DNA of 64,000 bases from Brevibacterium sp. 239c (GTDB taxonomy: Bacteria; Actinomycetota; Actinomycetes; Actinomycetales; Brevibacteriaceae). The stretch is taken from contig NZ_FXZH01000021.1 of assembly GCF_900169365.1 (NCBI RefSeq), forward strand, positions 16,692 to 80,691. The letters are read 5' to 3'. Position 1 is the first letter of the stretch. The number at the start of each line of letters is the position of its first letter. The notes under the pieces are model-generated. The model was not told the origin of the DNA. It saw only the letters and a program-made list of their open reading frames with translations, and ran no database searches. The position numbers and the translations under genes were made by a program. Positions 1 to 7,850 of this stretch are shown piece after piece.

Positions 1-74
1 TGATGCTCGACCACTACCAGCAGACGAAGAACCTGCTGGTCAGCTACTCGGAGAACGCCCAGGGCTTCTTCTGA
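1..74 (+). CDS. aldehyde dehydrogenase, C-terminal end only
   Basis: This is the 3' end of a gene that begins before the window; the reading frame has a codon starting at base 3 and stops with TGA at 72-74. The last 23 residues include LDHYQQTKNLLVSYS and end in GFF, which is the characteristic tail of NAD-dependent aldehyde dehydrogenases of the acetaldehyde/ExaC type. The next gene, 87 bp downstream on the same strand, is an AdhP-type alcohol dehydrogenase, so the pair could oxidise an alcohol to its acid via the aldehyde. Only the tail is visible, so substrate and cofactor cannot be judged. Confidence 0.75.
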   Translation, partial: MLDHYQQTKNLLVSYSENAQGFF

Positions 75-161
75 GTCCGTGCGACGCGGCCACAACGGCA
101 ACGACGCAGTCAATACATTCAACACACCACCAGCACAGTCAACATCACCACAAAGGAGTCA

Positions 162-1184
162 ATGATGTCGGTAATGCAAGCAGCAGTAGTTGAGGGATTC
201 GGACAGGATCTCGTCGTCGGAGACAACGAGATCCCCGAGCCCGGACCCGGCCAGGCATTGGTCAAACTCATCGCCTCGGGGGTCTGCCATACCGACCTGC
301 ACGCGGCACACGGCGACTGGCCGGTCAAACCGAAGGTTCCTCTCATCCCCGGCCACGAAGGTGTCGGAACCGTCGAGAAGGTCGGGCCCGACGTCACAGA
401 TGTCAAGGTCGGACAGATGATCGGAAACGCCTGGCTGTGGAGCGCCTGCGGAACATGCGAGCACTGCCGTCAAGGGTGGGAGACGCTCTGCGAGCAGCAG
501 GTCAACGGCGGTTACGGAATCGACGGATCGTTCGGTGAGTACATGCTCGTCGACACGAAGTTCGCCGCCATCATCCCGGAGGGGTCCGACCCATACGAGA
601 TCGCACCCGTGCTGTGTGCCGGCGTCACCGTCTACAAGGGACTCAAGCGCACCGAGGTGAAGCCTGGGCAATGGGTCGTCATCTCCGGCATCGGCGGGCT
701 CGGCCACATCGCCGTGCAGTATGCGGTGGCGATGGGGATGCGCGTCATCGCCGTCGACGTCGCCGATGACAAGCTGGCGCTGGCGAAGAAGCACGGAGCG
801 GAGATCACGGTCAATGCCTTTGCTGAGGAGCCGGCCGACATCATCCAGGAGAAGGTCGGAGGCTCACACGGAGTGCTAGTCACAGCGGTGCATCCGAAGG
901 CATTCGGGCAGGCGATCTCGATGACCCGCCGAGGCGGCACGATCGTCTTCAACGGGTTGCCTCCAGGTGAGTTCCCGGCTCCCATCTTCGACATCGTCCT
1001 CAAAGGACTGACGATCCGCGGTTCGATCGTCGGCACCCGTCAGGACATGGTGGAGGCCTTGGAATTCTACGCAGCCGGCAAGATCCATCCGACCTACAGC
1101 AAGCGTCCGCTCGAGGACATCAACGCGATCCTCGATGAGATGATCCACGGCAAGATCGACGGCCGAGTCGTCATCGAATACTGA
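162..1184 (+). CDS. adhP: zinc-dependent alcohol dehydrogenase AdhP
   Basis: Cytosolic medium-chain alcohol dehydrogenase that interconverts primary alcohols and aldehydes with NAD. The 340-residue protein has the usual length. Cys42 (GVCHTDLH) and His65-Glu66 (PGHEGVG) form the catalytic zinc site; Cys96, Cys99, Cys102 and Cys110 form the structural zinc lobe; GIGGLGH is the Rossmann glycine motif. An AAAGGAG ribosome binding site lies just ahead of two adjacent ATG codons (162 and 165); the first is taken. It follows an aldehyde dehydrogenase gene on the same strand, which suggests co-transcription. A REP-like palindrome follows the stop codon. Confidence 0.95.
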   Translation: MMSVMQAAVVEGFGQDLVVGDNEIPEPGPGQALVKLIASGVCHTDLHAAHGDWPVKPKVPLIPGHEGVGTVEKVGPDVTDVKVGQMIGNAWLWSACGTCEHCRQGWETLCEQQVNGGYGIDGSFGEYMLVDTKFAAIIPEGSDPYEIAPVLCAGVTVYKGLKRTEVKPGQWVVISGIGGLGHIAVQYAVAMGMRVIAVDVADDKLALAKKHGAEITVNAFAEEPADIIQEKVGGSHGVLVTAVHPKAFGQAISMTRRGGTIVFNGLPPGEFPAPIFDIVLKGLTIRGSIVGTRQDMVEALEFYAAGKIHPTYSKRPLEDINAILDEMIHGKIDGRVVIEY

Positions 1185-1200
1185 CCCGCTCGCCGGCTCA

Positions 1201-1258
1201 GCCACCTTCCGGGCGCTGCGCAATCTGTCTGCAGGTTGCTCAGCGCCCGGAATGTTGC
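1201..1258. repeat. REP-like palindromic element, copy 1
   Basis: Two 24-nt arms (1201-1224 and 1235-1258) form an imperfect inverted repeat around the core CCGGGCGCTG, with a 10-nt loop. A second copy with the same arm length and core lies at 52079-52149. There is no T-run, so it is not a classical terminator, although it sits just downstream of adhP and could act as one or protect the mRNA end. Confidence 0.6.
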
Positions 1259-1333
1259 CGAAGCGGCAGTGAGGGGCGTGGGGTGGGACGCAGGGAGTGG
1301 GCAAGGGTATGTGTCCAGCATCTCCGCGGTCGA

Positions 1334-1364
1334 TTGGACTTGGTGGGAACACCTTCGATAGACT
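1334..1364 (+). promoter_or_regulatory. candidate rplJL promoter
   Basis: TTGGAC at 1334-1339 and TAGACT at 1359-1364 resemble -35 and -10 elements, but the spacer is 19 bp; TGGACT at 1335 would give 18. Transcription from here would leave a leader of about 215 nt before rplJ, matching the structured region seen there. Confidence 0.4.
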
Positions 1365-1374
1365 TCAACTACCC

Positions 1375-1509
1375 AAGACCGTCGGTCTTTTCGGTACCAA
1401 CAGAATTCGCAATCGGATCCTGTTGCCCGGGAACGAAGACTCCAATCGAGTGACCTGCGCAGGTGAGCACGAGATTCTTTGTGATGAGTTCCTATGAACT
1501 CATCATTCG
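1375..1509 (+). promoter_or_regulatory. structured leader of rplJ, probable L10 autoregulatory leader
   Basis: The untranslated region contains successive hairpins: AAGACC/GGTCTT at 1375-1389 and a perfect 9-bp stem GATGAGTTC/GAACTCATC at 1483-1504, followed by a strong terminator hairpin. In many bacteria L10 (with L7/L12) binds the leader of its own mRNA. The position directly ahead of rplJ supports the same role here, but I matched no consensus, so the assignment rests on context and structure. Confidence 0.5.
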
Positions 1510-1545
1510 AAGCGTTTCACGCATACCTGCGTGGAGCGCTTTTTT
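1510..1545 (+). terminator. intrinsic terminator / attenuator in the rplJ leader
   Basis: A 14-bp stem (1510-1523 with 1528-1541, two G-U pairs) closes on a TACC loop and runs into six T residues. It lies 40 bp before the rplJ start codon, so it would stop transcription inside the leader unless an alternative structure forms. This is the arrangement expected of a transcription attenuator. Confidence 0.7.
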
Positions 1546-1585
1546 GGTGTCGGACACGATCGGCGACTGTACGAAAGGAACTACC

Positions 1586-2119
1586 ATGGCGAGGCCAGAC
1601 AAGGCAGCCGCAGTAGAGGAGCTCAAACAGCAGTTTGAGTCTGCCGATGCTGTGTTGCTGACCGAGTACCGCGGTCTCACCGTTGCGCAGATGAAAGATC
1701 TGCGCGTTTCACTCGGTGAGAACGTCAGCTACGCCGTGGTAAAGAATACGCTCACTGCTATTGCAGCCAAAGAAGCCGGAATCAACGATCTCGATGAGTT
1801 CCTCAATGGACCCACAGCGATCGCATTCGTCAACGGTGAACCACCAGAGGCTGCAAAGGCATTGCGTAACTTTGCCAAGGCGAATTCTCAGCTCGTATTG
1901 AAGGGCGGCTACTGGGATGGCGCCGTCCTCAGTGCTGAGAATGTCAACAAACTCGCCGACCTCGAACCACGCGAAGTGCTGCTTGCAAAGGCAGCTGGTG
2001 CAATGAAGGCAAGCCTCCACCAGGCGGCTTACCTGTTCACCGCTCCGATGGTCAAGGCCGTGCGCACCGTCGACGCTCTCCGCGAGAAGCAGGACAACGC
2101 TCCTGCTTCAGACGCCTGA
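1586..2119 (+). CDS. rplJ: 50S ribosomal protein L10
   Basis: L10 anchors the L7/L12 stalk to the large subunit and represses its own operon in many bacteria. ATG at 1586 is chosen because GAAAGGAA lies just upstream and the protein then begins MARPDKAAAVEELK, a typical L10 start; the open frame extends further upstream but only into the leader. At 177 residues it has normal length, with the EYRGLTVAQM and VKNTL segments of the rRNA-binding domain and a C-terminal helix for L7/L12. rplL follows after 57 bp. Genes rplK and rplA are not adjacent; adhP is the upstream neighbour. Confidence 0.98.
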   Translation: MARPDKAAAVEELKQQFESADAVLLTEYRGLTVAQMKDLRVSLGENVSYAVVKNTLTAIAAKEAGINDLDEFLNGPTAIAFVNGEPPEAAKALRNFAKANSQLVLKGGYWDGAVLSAENVNKLADLEPREVLLAKAAGAMKASLHQAAYLFTAPMVKAVRTVDALREKQDNAPASDA

Positions 2120-2176
2120 GCATCACCCCATAAACCCGGTCGCTCAATGTGACCACCAAAGGAAGGACTGGCCACC

Positions 2177-2560
<384 letters not shown>

Positions 2561-2593
2561 TTTTCTCGGCAGCAGTCTGACTGCTGCCACAGC

Positions 2594-2625
2594 GAAGACC
2601 CCACAGCTGATGCTGTGGGGTCTTC
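2594..2625 (+). terminator. terminator after rplL
   Basis: A perfect 14-bp stem, GAAGACCCCACAGC and its complement, encloses a TGAT loop. A smaller hairpin (GGCAGCAGTC/GACTGCTGCC) lies just before it. The T-run is poor. Confidence 0.75.
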
Positions 2626-2707
2626 TGCATTCACTCGCAGGGGAGATGTTCCCAACTTGGAACGCCGCGGATTAGGGCCGGTGATCGGCCCATATTAATC
2701 TTGTGAG

Positions 2708-3979
2708 GTGACTGAGAAGACTGACGCGCAGACTCGCCTGCTCAAGGCGCTGCGCTCCCGCATCCGTGCGGGATGGGACCACGATCCGCTCTTCATCGAT
2801 CGATCCATCGAACCGGGCCTGACCCCGCGCCAGAAGTCATCTCTGTCCCGCGCCTCGGCGGATGCGTCGACATCGGGAATTCCACATTTCATCGCGATCG
2901 TGCCCGGCCTTTCGAACTCAGATCAAGCGCAGGAAGGCTGGCCGCGGTTCACCACGGACCTCGCCTACTCGATGTTCGAGAGTTCCGGCGCCTCCCAGGT
3001 CATCGTCATCTTCGCCGAGGCAGGATACTCGGCCCGTACCTTCTCCTACATCGTCGACGACACCGGACCGACGATCCCGCCGGGCGCCGATGAGCTGGCG
3101 CGCTCGAAGACCGACCGCTTCCTGCCCGTCGAAATCGCAGTCCCGTACCATCTGAGCCTGCTCGTCGCGACGGTCAAGGGCACCAAGCCGCCGCCCCCGC
3201 CGGACTTCGACCCGAGGAACGGCAGGACGGAAGACCTGGACTACATCGATGCCAACGATCTCCAATACGGTGATCCTGACGGCTTTGTATTCAAGGCCAC
3301 GGCAGCGGCCGCATTCGGACTGGGTGCATGGCTTCTTCTGCGACGAAGCAAGTACTCCTGGCGGCAGAACCTCACACACAGTCCAGAGCTGGTGCGACGA
3401 CGCCGGCTGCCTCAGGCCGTCGACTCGGCCCTCCGTGACCTGCCCGATCCCGCGGCCCCGTCCGAGGAGAGCTGGGAACTTCACGACCGGGGCCGACGCG
3501 TCCAAGCGGCGATCTCTGCGATCGTCGATGCTCATCCCGACTGGGCCAGTGACCCCGACTTCTCCCACCGCCATGCAATTGCGGCTCTGGTCGACACAGA
3601 TCGCTGGGTGCGCAGGACCCTGCAGCAGACTCCGACGTCGAAGAAGGCATCGACGTCGCAGAAGAATCGGAAACCAGACGAGGAGCCGGACTTCTGCTTC
3701 TTCTTCCCGACTCACGAAGGTCCGATCGAATCATTTGTCTGGAAACAGTCGACGACCGTCCTGACGATCAGCATCTGCAGCGCCTGCCGAGCCGACCTCA
3801 ACGCCGGACACGAACCGGAGTGTCTGATGGTGCCGAAGAATCCAGGAAGGAAGAGAGTGCGTCCGATACCGTACTATCAGCGCGACGACGCCTATGCGGT
3901 CTCGGGCTTCGGAAGCTTCACGGCTCTTGAGGACTCGATCGTCGCCACAGGGGCGCGGGCAGGCAGTGGTCGACGATGA
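2708..3979 (+). CDS. membrane protein of unknown function, first of a three-gene paralogous operon
   Basis: I do not recognise a named family. The 423-residue protein starts with GTG; TAATCT at 2696-2701 ends 6 nt before it, suggesting a leaderless mRNA. The N-terminal domain (about 10-155) carries DPLFID (26-31) and a beta-rich core, resembling the start of the two following proteins. A single membrane helix lies at about 193-211, followed by a basic stretch and a cytoplasmic tail. The tail holds Cys330, His336, Cys357 and Cys360, spaced C-x5-H-x20-C-x2-C, plus Cys372: a probable metal site also found in the third protein. The stop overlaps the next start by 4 bp (ATGA), implying translational coupling. 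Confidence 0.8.
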   Translation: MTEKTDAQTRLLKALRSRIRAGWDHDPLFIDRSIEPGLTPRQKSSLSRASADASTSGIPHFIAIVPGLSNSDQAQEGWPRFTTDLAYSMFESSGASQVIVIFAEAGYSARTFSYIVDDTGPTIPPGADELARSKTDRFLPVEIAVPYHLSLLVATVKGTKPPPPPDFDPRNGRTEDLDYIDANDLQYGDPDGFVFKATAAAAFGLGAWLLLRRSKYSWRQNLTHSPELVRRRRLPQAVDSALRDLPDPAAPSEESWELHDRGRRVQAAISAIVDAHPDWASDPDFSHRHAIAALVDTDRWVRRTLQQTPTSKKASTSQKNRKPDEEPDFCFFFPTHEGPIESFVWKQSTTVLTISICSACRADLNAGHEPECLMVPKNPGRKRVRPIPYYQRDDAYAVSGFGSFTALEDSIVATGARAGSGRR

Positions 3980-4779
3980 GCACGTGGCACAGGTCGATCA
4001 TCGCAGTCATCATCTTCGCAGCCGTCGCGGTCGGCGCGACCATGATCAGCATGTACCGATTCGACGATGCGAAGCAGACACGGATCGAAGAAGCGAAGAG
4101 TGACGAGATCAAGGTCGACTCGGTCTACGACGACCGCATCAAGAGCGGACTCGACCCGAACTACGACCGCTCCGCCTATCGCGAACTGGCGAAGAAACTC
4201 GAAGCGGACACCATCCACGTCGATGACTACCTCGCATTCGACGTCGACGACGCCGGCCTGGAAGCCGTCCGCAGCGAAGTCACGGACCTCGACTCGCCCA
4301 TCTATGTGGCCTTCGTCAACCACACCATGCTCGACGACACCGATGCGAATCTGAACCTCAAGGCCGCACGCATCGCCCATGAACTCTCCGTCGACGAAGC
4401 CACCGTGCTCGTCGTCAGCCCCATCGGACAGGGAGTCGGATCGAAAGACATCGAACGCAAGCTGCAGGACTATCCGGAGATGGGCTCCGATGACTCGCTG
4501 ACCGAGACTGCTCTGATCTGGGAGCGGGCACTGAAGGAGACCCAGCCGCTGGAGGCGAGCGAAGCCGAGCCCCTTGTGACCGAAGACAACTCGGACGATT
4601 GGCGCGAGCTCACGTACTCACTGAGTTCAGCATTCGGCGGCGCCGGTCTCGGCCTCATAGTCGGTGCAGTCATCGCCGTCATCGGCGTTGCCATCCTGGG
4701 CTATCTCCGTCGCGAGAAAGAGGCGACCGCGCAGGCGATGAGCCGCAGGTCCGTCAATCACCGGAACCGAAGGAAGTGA
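3976..4779 (+). CDS. two-helix membrane protein of unknown function, second of the paralogous operon
   Basis: This 267-residue protein has an N-terminal membrane helix (about 7-25), an acidic domain of roughly 190 residues, a glycine-rich second helix (about 217-241) and a short Arg/Lys-rich tail. The middle domain begins with ADTIHVDD (77-84) and continues into a YVAFVN strand, matching the DPFYVD...VYVIAVD pattern of the next protein and DPLFID...FIAIVPG of the previous one. It lacks the Cys/His tail of its neighbours. The layout suggests the domain lies outside the cytoplasm. Function is unknown; interaction with the neighbouring proteins is inferred from coupling and shared domains. Confidence 0.8.
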   Translation: MSTWHRSIIAVIIFAAVAVGATMISMYRFDDAKQTRIEEAKSDEIKVDSVYDDRIKSGLDPNYDRSAYRELAKKLEADTIHVDDYLAFDVDDAGLEAVRSEVTDLDSPIYVAFVNHTMLDDTDANLNLKAARIAHELSVDEATVLVVSPIGQGVGSKDIERKLQDYPEMGSDDSLTETALIWERALKETQPLEASEAEPLVTEDNSDDWRELTYSLSSAFGGAGLGLIVGAVIAVIGVAILGYLRREKEATAQAMSRRSVNHRNRRK

Positions 4780-4781
4780 CC

Positions 4782-5936
4782 GTGGACGCACATCAGATCG
4801 CCGAATCTCTCAAGGCGGATCCCTTCTACGTGGACGAGTCCGCGGCGGGCACCCTCGACGCTCGCCTCTTCGACAAGGCGAAGACCACCGCGGACGGACT
4901 GGACTTCAAGGTCTACGTCATCGCCGTGGACGATGAGGCAGTCGACCTCCAGCTGCTCAGGGACGTGGCGGCCGACCATGGAGGGCAGGGCTCCTTCATC
5001 ATGGTCAGCAACACGTCCGATCTCTACACCGAGGTGAAGCTCGATGCCGATCATGATCTGTCATATCAGGTGATGGATCAGTACTCCATCGCCCGGGAGC
5101 AGTGGAACGTCGGGTCGCCGTCTCTGTCGAAGCTGAACAAACTCCTCAACCTCTACGCCGACCCGCAGACGCGCACGGAGTCTGGCGAATCGACTACCGG
5201 GCAGGAAGAACCCGGCAGCGACTTTGCCGAGGACAGCAATGCGGACGGATTCTCTCCGCTGTTCCTCGGGGGAGCGGTCCTCGTGCTCGCTCTCGTCATC
5301 GCAGGGCTCTACCTGGTCCGCACGATCAAGGCGAGAGCGGCGGAGACGCGCAGACACCACGAATTCCGTCTGCCCAGCAAACTGCTGGACCGGGTCGACA
5401 CTCTGCAGCGCGAGTCTCTGCGAGAGGACATCAACGACGACACGAATCGGATTGCGGAGAAGATCGATCATCTCCAGACCCAACGCCTCGATGGAGTCAA
5501 AGCCGCCAAGGTTGCGAAGGCGCTCGATGCCTATCAGATTGCGCGCCAGATCGTCGACGACGAGTCATCGGAGCGCATCGACCTTGCCGGAGCCATGGTC
5601 CTGCTCCGGCAGGCAGGACGTGAGATCGCCGAGGTGGGTTCCGGTCAGACGAAGAAGGCCGGCAACCGGGGACGCAGCAAGCTCCCGCAGAGTCTGTGCA
5701 CTATCAATCCGTTACACGGAGAAGCGCGGTCGACGACGCGCCTCGATGCGGATGGCTCAGGGGTTCGGGTGCCCGTGTGCGGCAGCTGCCAGCACGATCG
5801 GCAGGCCGGCAATCGGCTCCAATGGATCTTCGACGGGAACAAACCCTACGTCGAGGGCGACAGCATCTGGGCGCAGACCCTGTTCGGAGCCATCGGCGGA
5901 GATCTCGTCACCGCGCTGCAACGCTCAGCCGGCTGA
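4782..5936 (+). CDS. membrane protein with Cys/His tail, third of the paralogous operon
   Basis: Start GTG 4782 is preferred over GTG 4776 because GAAGGAAG sits at a proper distance. The 384-residue protein opens with the shared domain (DPFYVD 13-18), has an acidic linker, one membrane helix (about 158-179), a charged region likely to be helical or coiled (195-290) and a C-terminal module with Cys306, His312, Cys333 and Cys336. The spacing C-x5-H-x20-C-x2-C is identical to that in the first gene, with similar flanks (P-x-H and C-x-x-C-x-x-D). This suggests a metal-binding cytoplasmic module. The 3' end overlaps the convergent hydrolase gene by 12 bp. Function unknown. Confidence 0.8.
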   Translation: MDAHQIAESLKADPFYVDESAAGTLDARLFDKAKTTADGLDFKVYVIAVDDEAVDLQLLRDVAADHGGQGSFIMVSNTSDLYTEVKLDADHDLSYQVMDQYSIAREQWNVGSPSLSKLNKLLNLYADPQTRTESGESTTGQEEPGSDFAEDSNADGFSPLFLGGAVLVLALVIAGLYLVRTIKARAAETRRHHEFRLPSKLLDRVDTLQRESLREDINDDTNRIAEKIDHLQTQRLDGVKAAKVAKALDAYQIARQIVDDESSERIDLAGAMVLLRQAGREIAEVGSGQTKKAGNRGRSKLPQSLCTINPLHGEARSTTRLDADGSGVRVPVCGSCQHDRQAGNRLQWIFDGNKPYVEGDSIWAQTLFGAIGGDLVTALQRSAG

Positions 5937-6737
5937 CGTCTCCAGAGGGAGCGTGATCTCCCGGGGCAGACTCCGGTCATGGTCACCTGGCATGACACGA
6001 GCGGGCAGAGCCACCTCGGCGTCGGCCTGATTCATCCGCAGGCCATCGATATCGGCAAGCTGACGCTCCACGAATGCCCGGTCCACGGGCACGCCGTGGC
6101 CGGGGACGAAGAGAGCGGCCTCGGGGAAGGACAGCAGCGTCTGCAGGCTGCTCACCCACTCGCTCAATGATGCGTCGTTGCCCACCTGCGGGGGATCGCC
6201 CTCCTCGACCAGGTCACCGGCGAACACGATTCCCTGATCGATCAAACGCACGACGAGGTCCGCGGTGGAATGTCCGCCGAGCACGTGGAATTCGACCCGG
6301 CAGTCACCGAGGTCGAGCATGCTCGTCGACTCGGCCGCGTCGACGGGAGAGACGGTGACGATGAGGGAGTTGGGGTCTTCCGGCAGCTCAGATGCGAACT
6401 CGGCGGTCTCGGGCGCAGTGCGGACGGCGTCGAGTGCGATCCAGGCCGTCGCCTCCTGGTCTCGGGCGAACGAATCGGAGACGTGGAAGGTCTCCACCCC
6501 CTCTGCTGCCAGTGTGGAACTGCCGAAGAAATGGTCCCAATGATCGTGGGTGATGGCCGCATCGAGGGGATTCTCCCGGCCGTTCTCTGCAGTGCTCAGC
6601 TCCTGCGCCCGCTGGATGAGCCGCCGGCCCGTGCTGGGACCGGGCCCCGAATCGATGATGAGGCTGCGCTGGGATCCGGTGACGATCCCGCAGTTGACCG
6701 CGGCCGGATTCTGAGAGAGAACACTGACATTGACCAT
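5925..6737 (-). CDS. metallo-beta-lactamase-fold hydrolase
   Basis: The 270-residue protein carries the zinc-binding HDHWDH motif (His64, His66, Asp68, His69), a later GGHST histidine, an FAGD aspartate and PGHG, which together give the dinuclear metal site of the superfamily. No signal peptide is visible, so it is probably a cytosolic hydrolase; the substrate cannot be deduced (glyoxalase-II-like, lactonase and other activities share this fold). A TAGACT hexamer lies 6 nt before the ATG, so the mRNA may be leaderless. The stop codon lies inside the end of the convergent membrane-protein gene. Confidence 0.88.
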   Translation of the reverse strand: MVNVSVLSQNPAAVNCGIVTGSQRSLIIDSGPGPSTGRRLIQRAQELSTAENGRENPLDAAITHDHWDHFFGSSTLAAEGVETFHVSDSFARDQEATAWIALDAVRTAPETAEFASELPEDPNSLIVTVSPVDAAESTSMLDLGDCRVEFHVLGGHSTADLVVRLIDQGIVFAGDLVEEGDPPQVGNDASLSEWVSSLQTLLSFPEAALFVPGHGVPVDRAFVERQLADIDGLRMNQADAEVALPARVMPGDHDRSLPREITLPLETSAG

Positions 6738-6761
6738 GGGAGCAGTCTAGAATGTCAGCTC
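6724..6761. promoter_or_regulatory. compact bidirectional promoter with back-to-back -10 elements
   Basis: Only 24 bp separate the two divergent start codons. The palindrome TCTAGA in the middle supplies part of TAGAAT (plus strand, 6748-6753, 8 nt before ATG 6762) and of TAGACT (minus strand, 6 nt before ATG 6737). CTGACA at 6724-6729 is a plausible plus-strand -35 with 18-bp spacing. Both mRNAs would be leaderless. Confidence 0.5.
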
Positions 6762-7820
6762 ATGGAGATCACCCACATTCCGGCCGGGTCTCGCACTGAT
6801 GATGAGATCGAAGGTATCCTCGCCGAGGTGGTCGACTTCGACACGCTCATCAACCGGGCATCGGGGCTCGGCACCGATTTCGACCCCCGGTCAGACGAAG
6901 TGCGCCAGGAGCTGGTCTCAGCCAACGAATATGTGACACATCAGACGTGGATCGGCCGCAGCGGTGGGGCCATCGTGGCCAAGGGCATCGCGTACCTCAC
7001 TCTGCAGGACAATGTCGATGTCGCTGAGGTGTGGTGCTCGGTTCATCCGGGCCTGCGCAGACAGGGATTGGGATCCGAGCTGCTCCTCGCCATGGAGGCG
7101 TCCCTGGCCGACCAGGGACGCACCCAGCTGACCAGTTATTGCGAGATCCCGGCATCGGCTCGTGACGGAGATCTTCGGGGTGCGCACCTGGCCGCCGAAT
7201 CCGGAGCGGGCAGTCTGCCGGTCGAGCACCCGGGCGTCGCATTTCTGCTCCGGCACGGATTCGCGTTCAAACAGCTCGAGCGGTGCTCCGTGGCGCAGAC
7301 CACCACGGCGGCGAAGCTGCCCGCCGCCGATCTCGATGAGGGCTACACGATTGAGACATGGAGTGGGCCGACCCCCGAACACCGGCTTGACGCGATCGCC
7401 CTCTTACACCAGCGGATGTCCACGGATACCCCCGGTGCCGAAGAGTTCGGGGAGGAGGAGAAGTGGGACGCCGCGCGAGTCCGCGCCCTCAACGCGACAC
7501 GAAGCGAGGGGCACGAGCGCCTCGGCACGGCTCTAGCTCTCAAAGGTGACGCCGCCGCCGGCTTCACCGAGGTCGCTCACTTCGAGGAGCGGCCAGTGGT
7601 GGGATGGCAGGGTTCGACTCTTGTGGCCCGTGAACACCGTGGACACGGACTCGGCACGGCGCTGAAGATCGCCAATCATGTGGCTCTGGGTGAGCGCGCC
7701 AGCGTGGAACGGATCTACACGTGGAACGCGGTGGAGAACTCGTGGATGCTTCTCATCAATGACAGGGCTGGATTCGCAACCTGGGCATGGGTCGGTCTGT
7801 GGAAAAAACATCTTGCATGA
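6762..7820 (+). CDS. tandem-domain GNAT family N-acetyltransferase
   Basis: The 352-residue protein begins at ATG 6762 (MEITHIPAG); the frame is open further upstream, but that stretch overlaps the divergent hydrolase gene. Two GNAT-like halves are visible: the first with VHPGLRRQGLGSELL (acetyl-CoA binding, residues about 95-110), the second with VAREHRGHGLGTALKIAN near residue 295. Such double GNAT proteins, common in actinobacteria, usually have one active half and one structural half. The acceptor substrate is unknown. No Shine-Dalgarno sequence is seen and TAGAAT lies 8 nt upstream, so translation is probably leaderless. Confidence 0.88.
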   Translation: MEITHIPAGSRTDDEIEGILAEVVDFDTLINRASGLGTDFDPRSDEVRQELVSANEYVTHQTWIGRSGGAIVAKGIAYLTLQDNVDVAEVWCSVHPGLRRQGLGSELLLAMEASLADQGRTQLTSYCEIPASARDGDLRGAHLAAESGAGSLPVEHPGVAFLLRHGFAFKQLERCSVAQTTTAAKLPAADLDEGYTIETWSGPTPEHRLDAIALLHQRMSTDTPGAEEFGEEEKWDAARVRALNATRSEGHERLGTALALKGDAAAGFTEVAHFEERPVVGWQGSTLVAREHRGHGLGTALKIANHVALGERASVERIYTWNAVENSWMLLINDRAGFATWAWVGLWKKHLA

Positions 7821-7821
7821 C

Positions 7822-7850
7822 TTGACCGATTGCTATAGGCTTGATATTTG
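7822..7850 (+). promoter_or_regulatory. candidate rpoBC promoter
   Basis: TTGACC (7822-7827) and TATTTG (7845-7850) are separated by 17 bp and lie about 170 bp ahead of the rpoB start, right after the upstream gene ends. A separate rpoBC promoter is expected because rplL and its terminator are 5.4 kb away. Confidence 0.45.
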
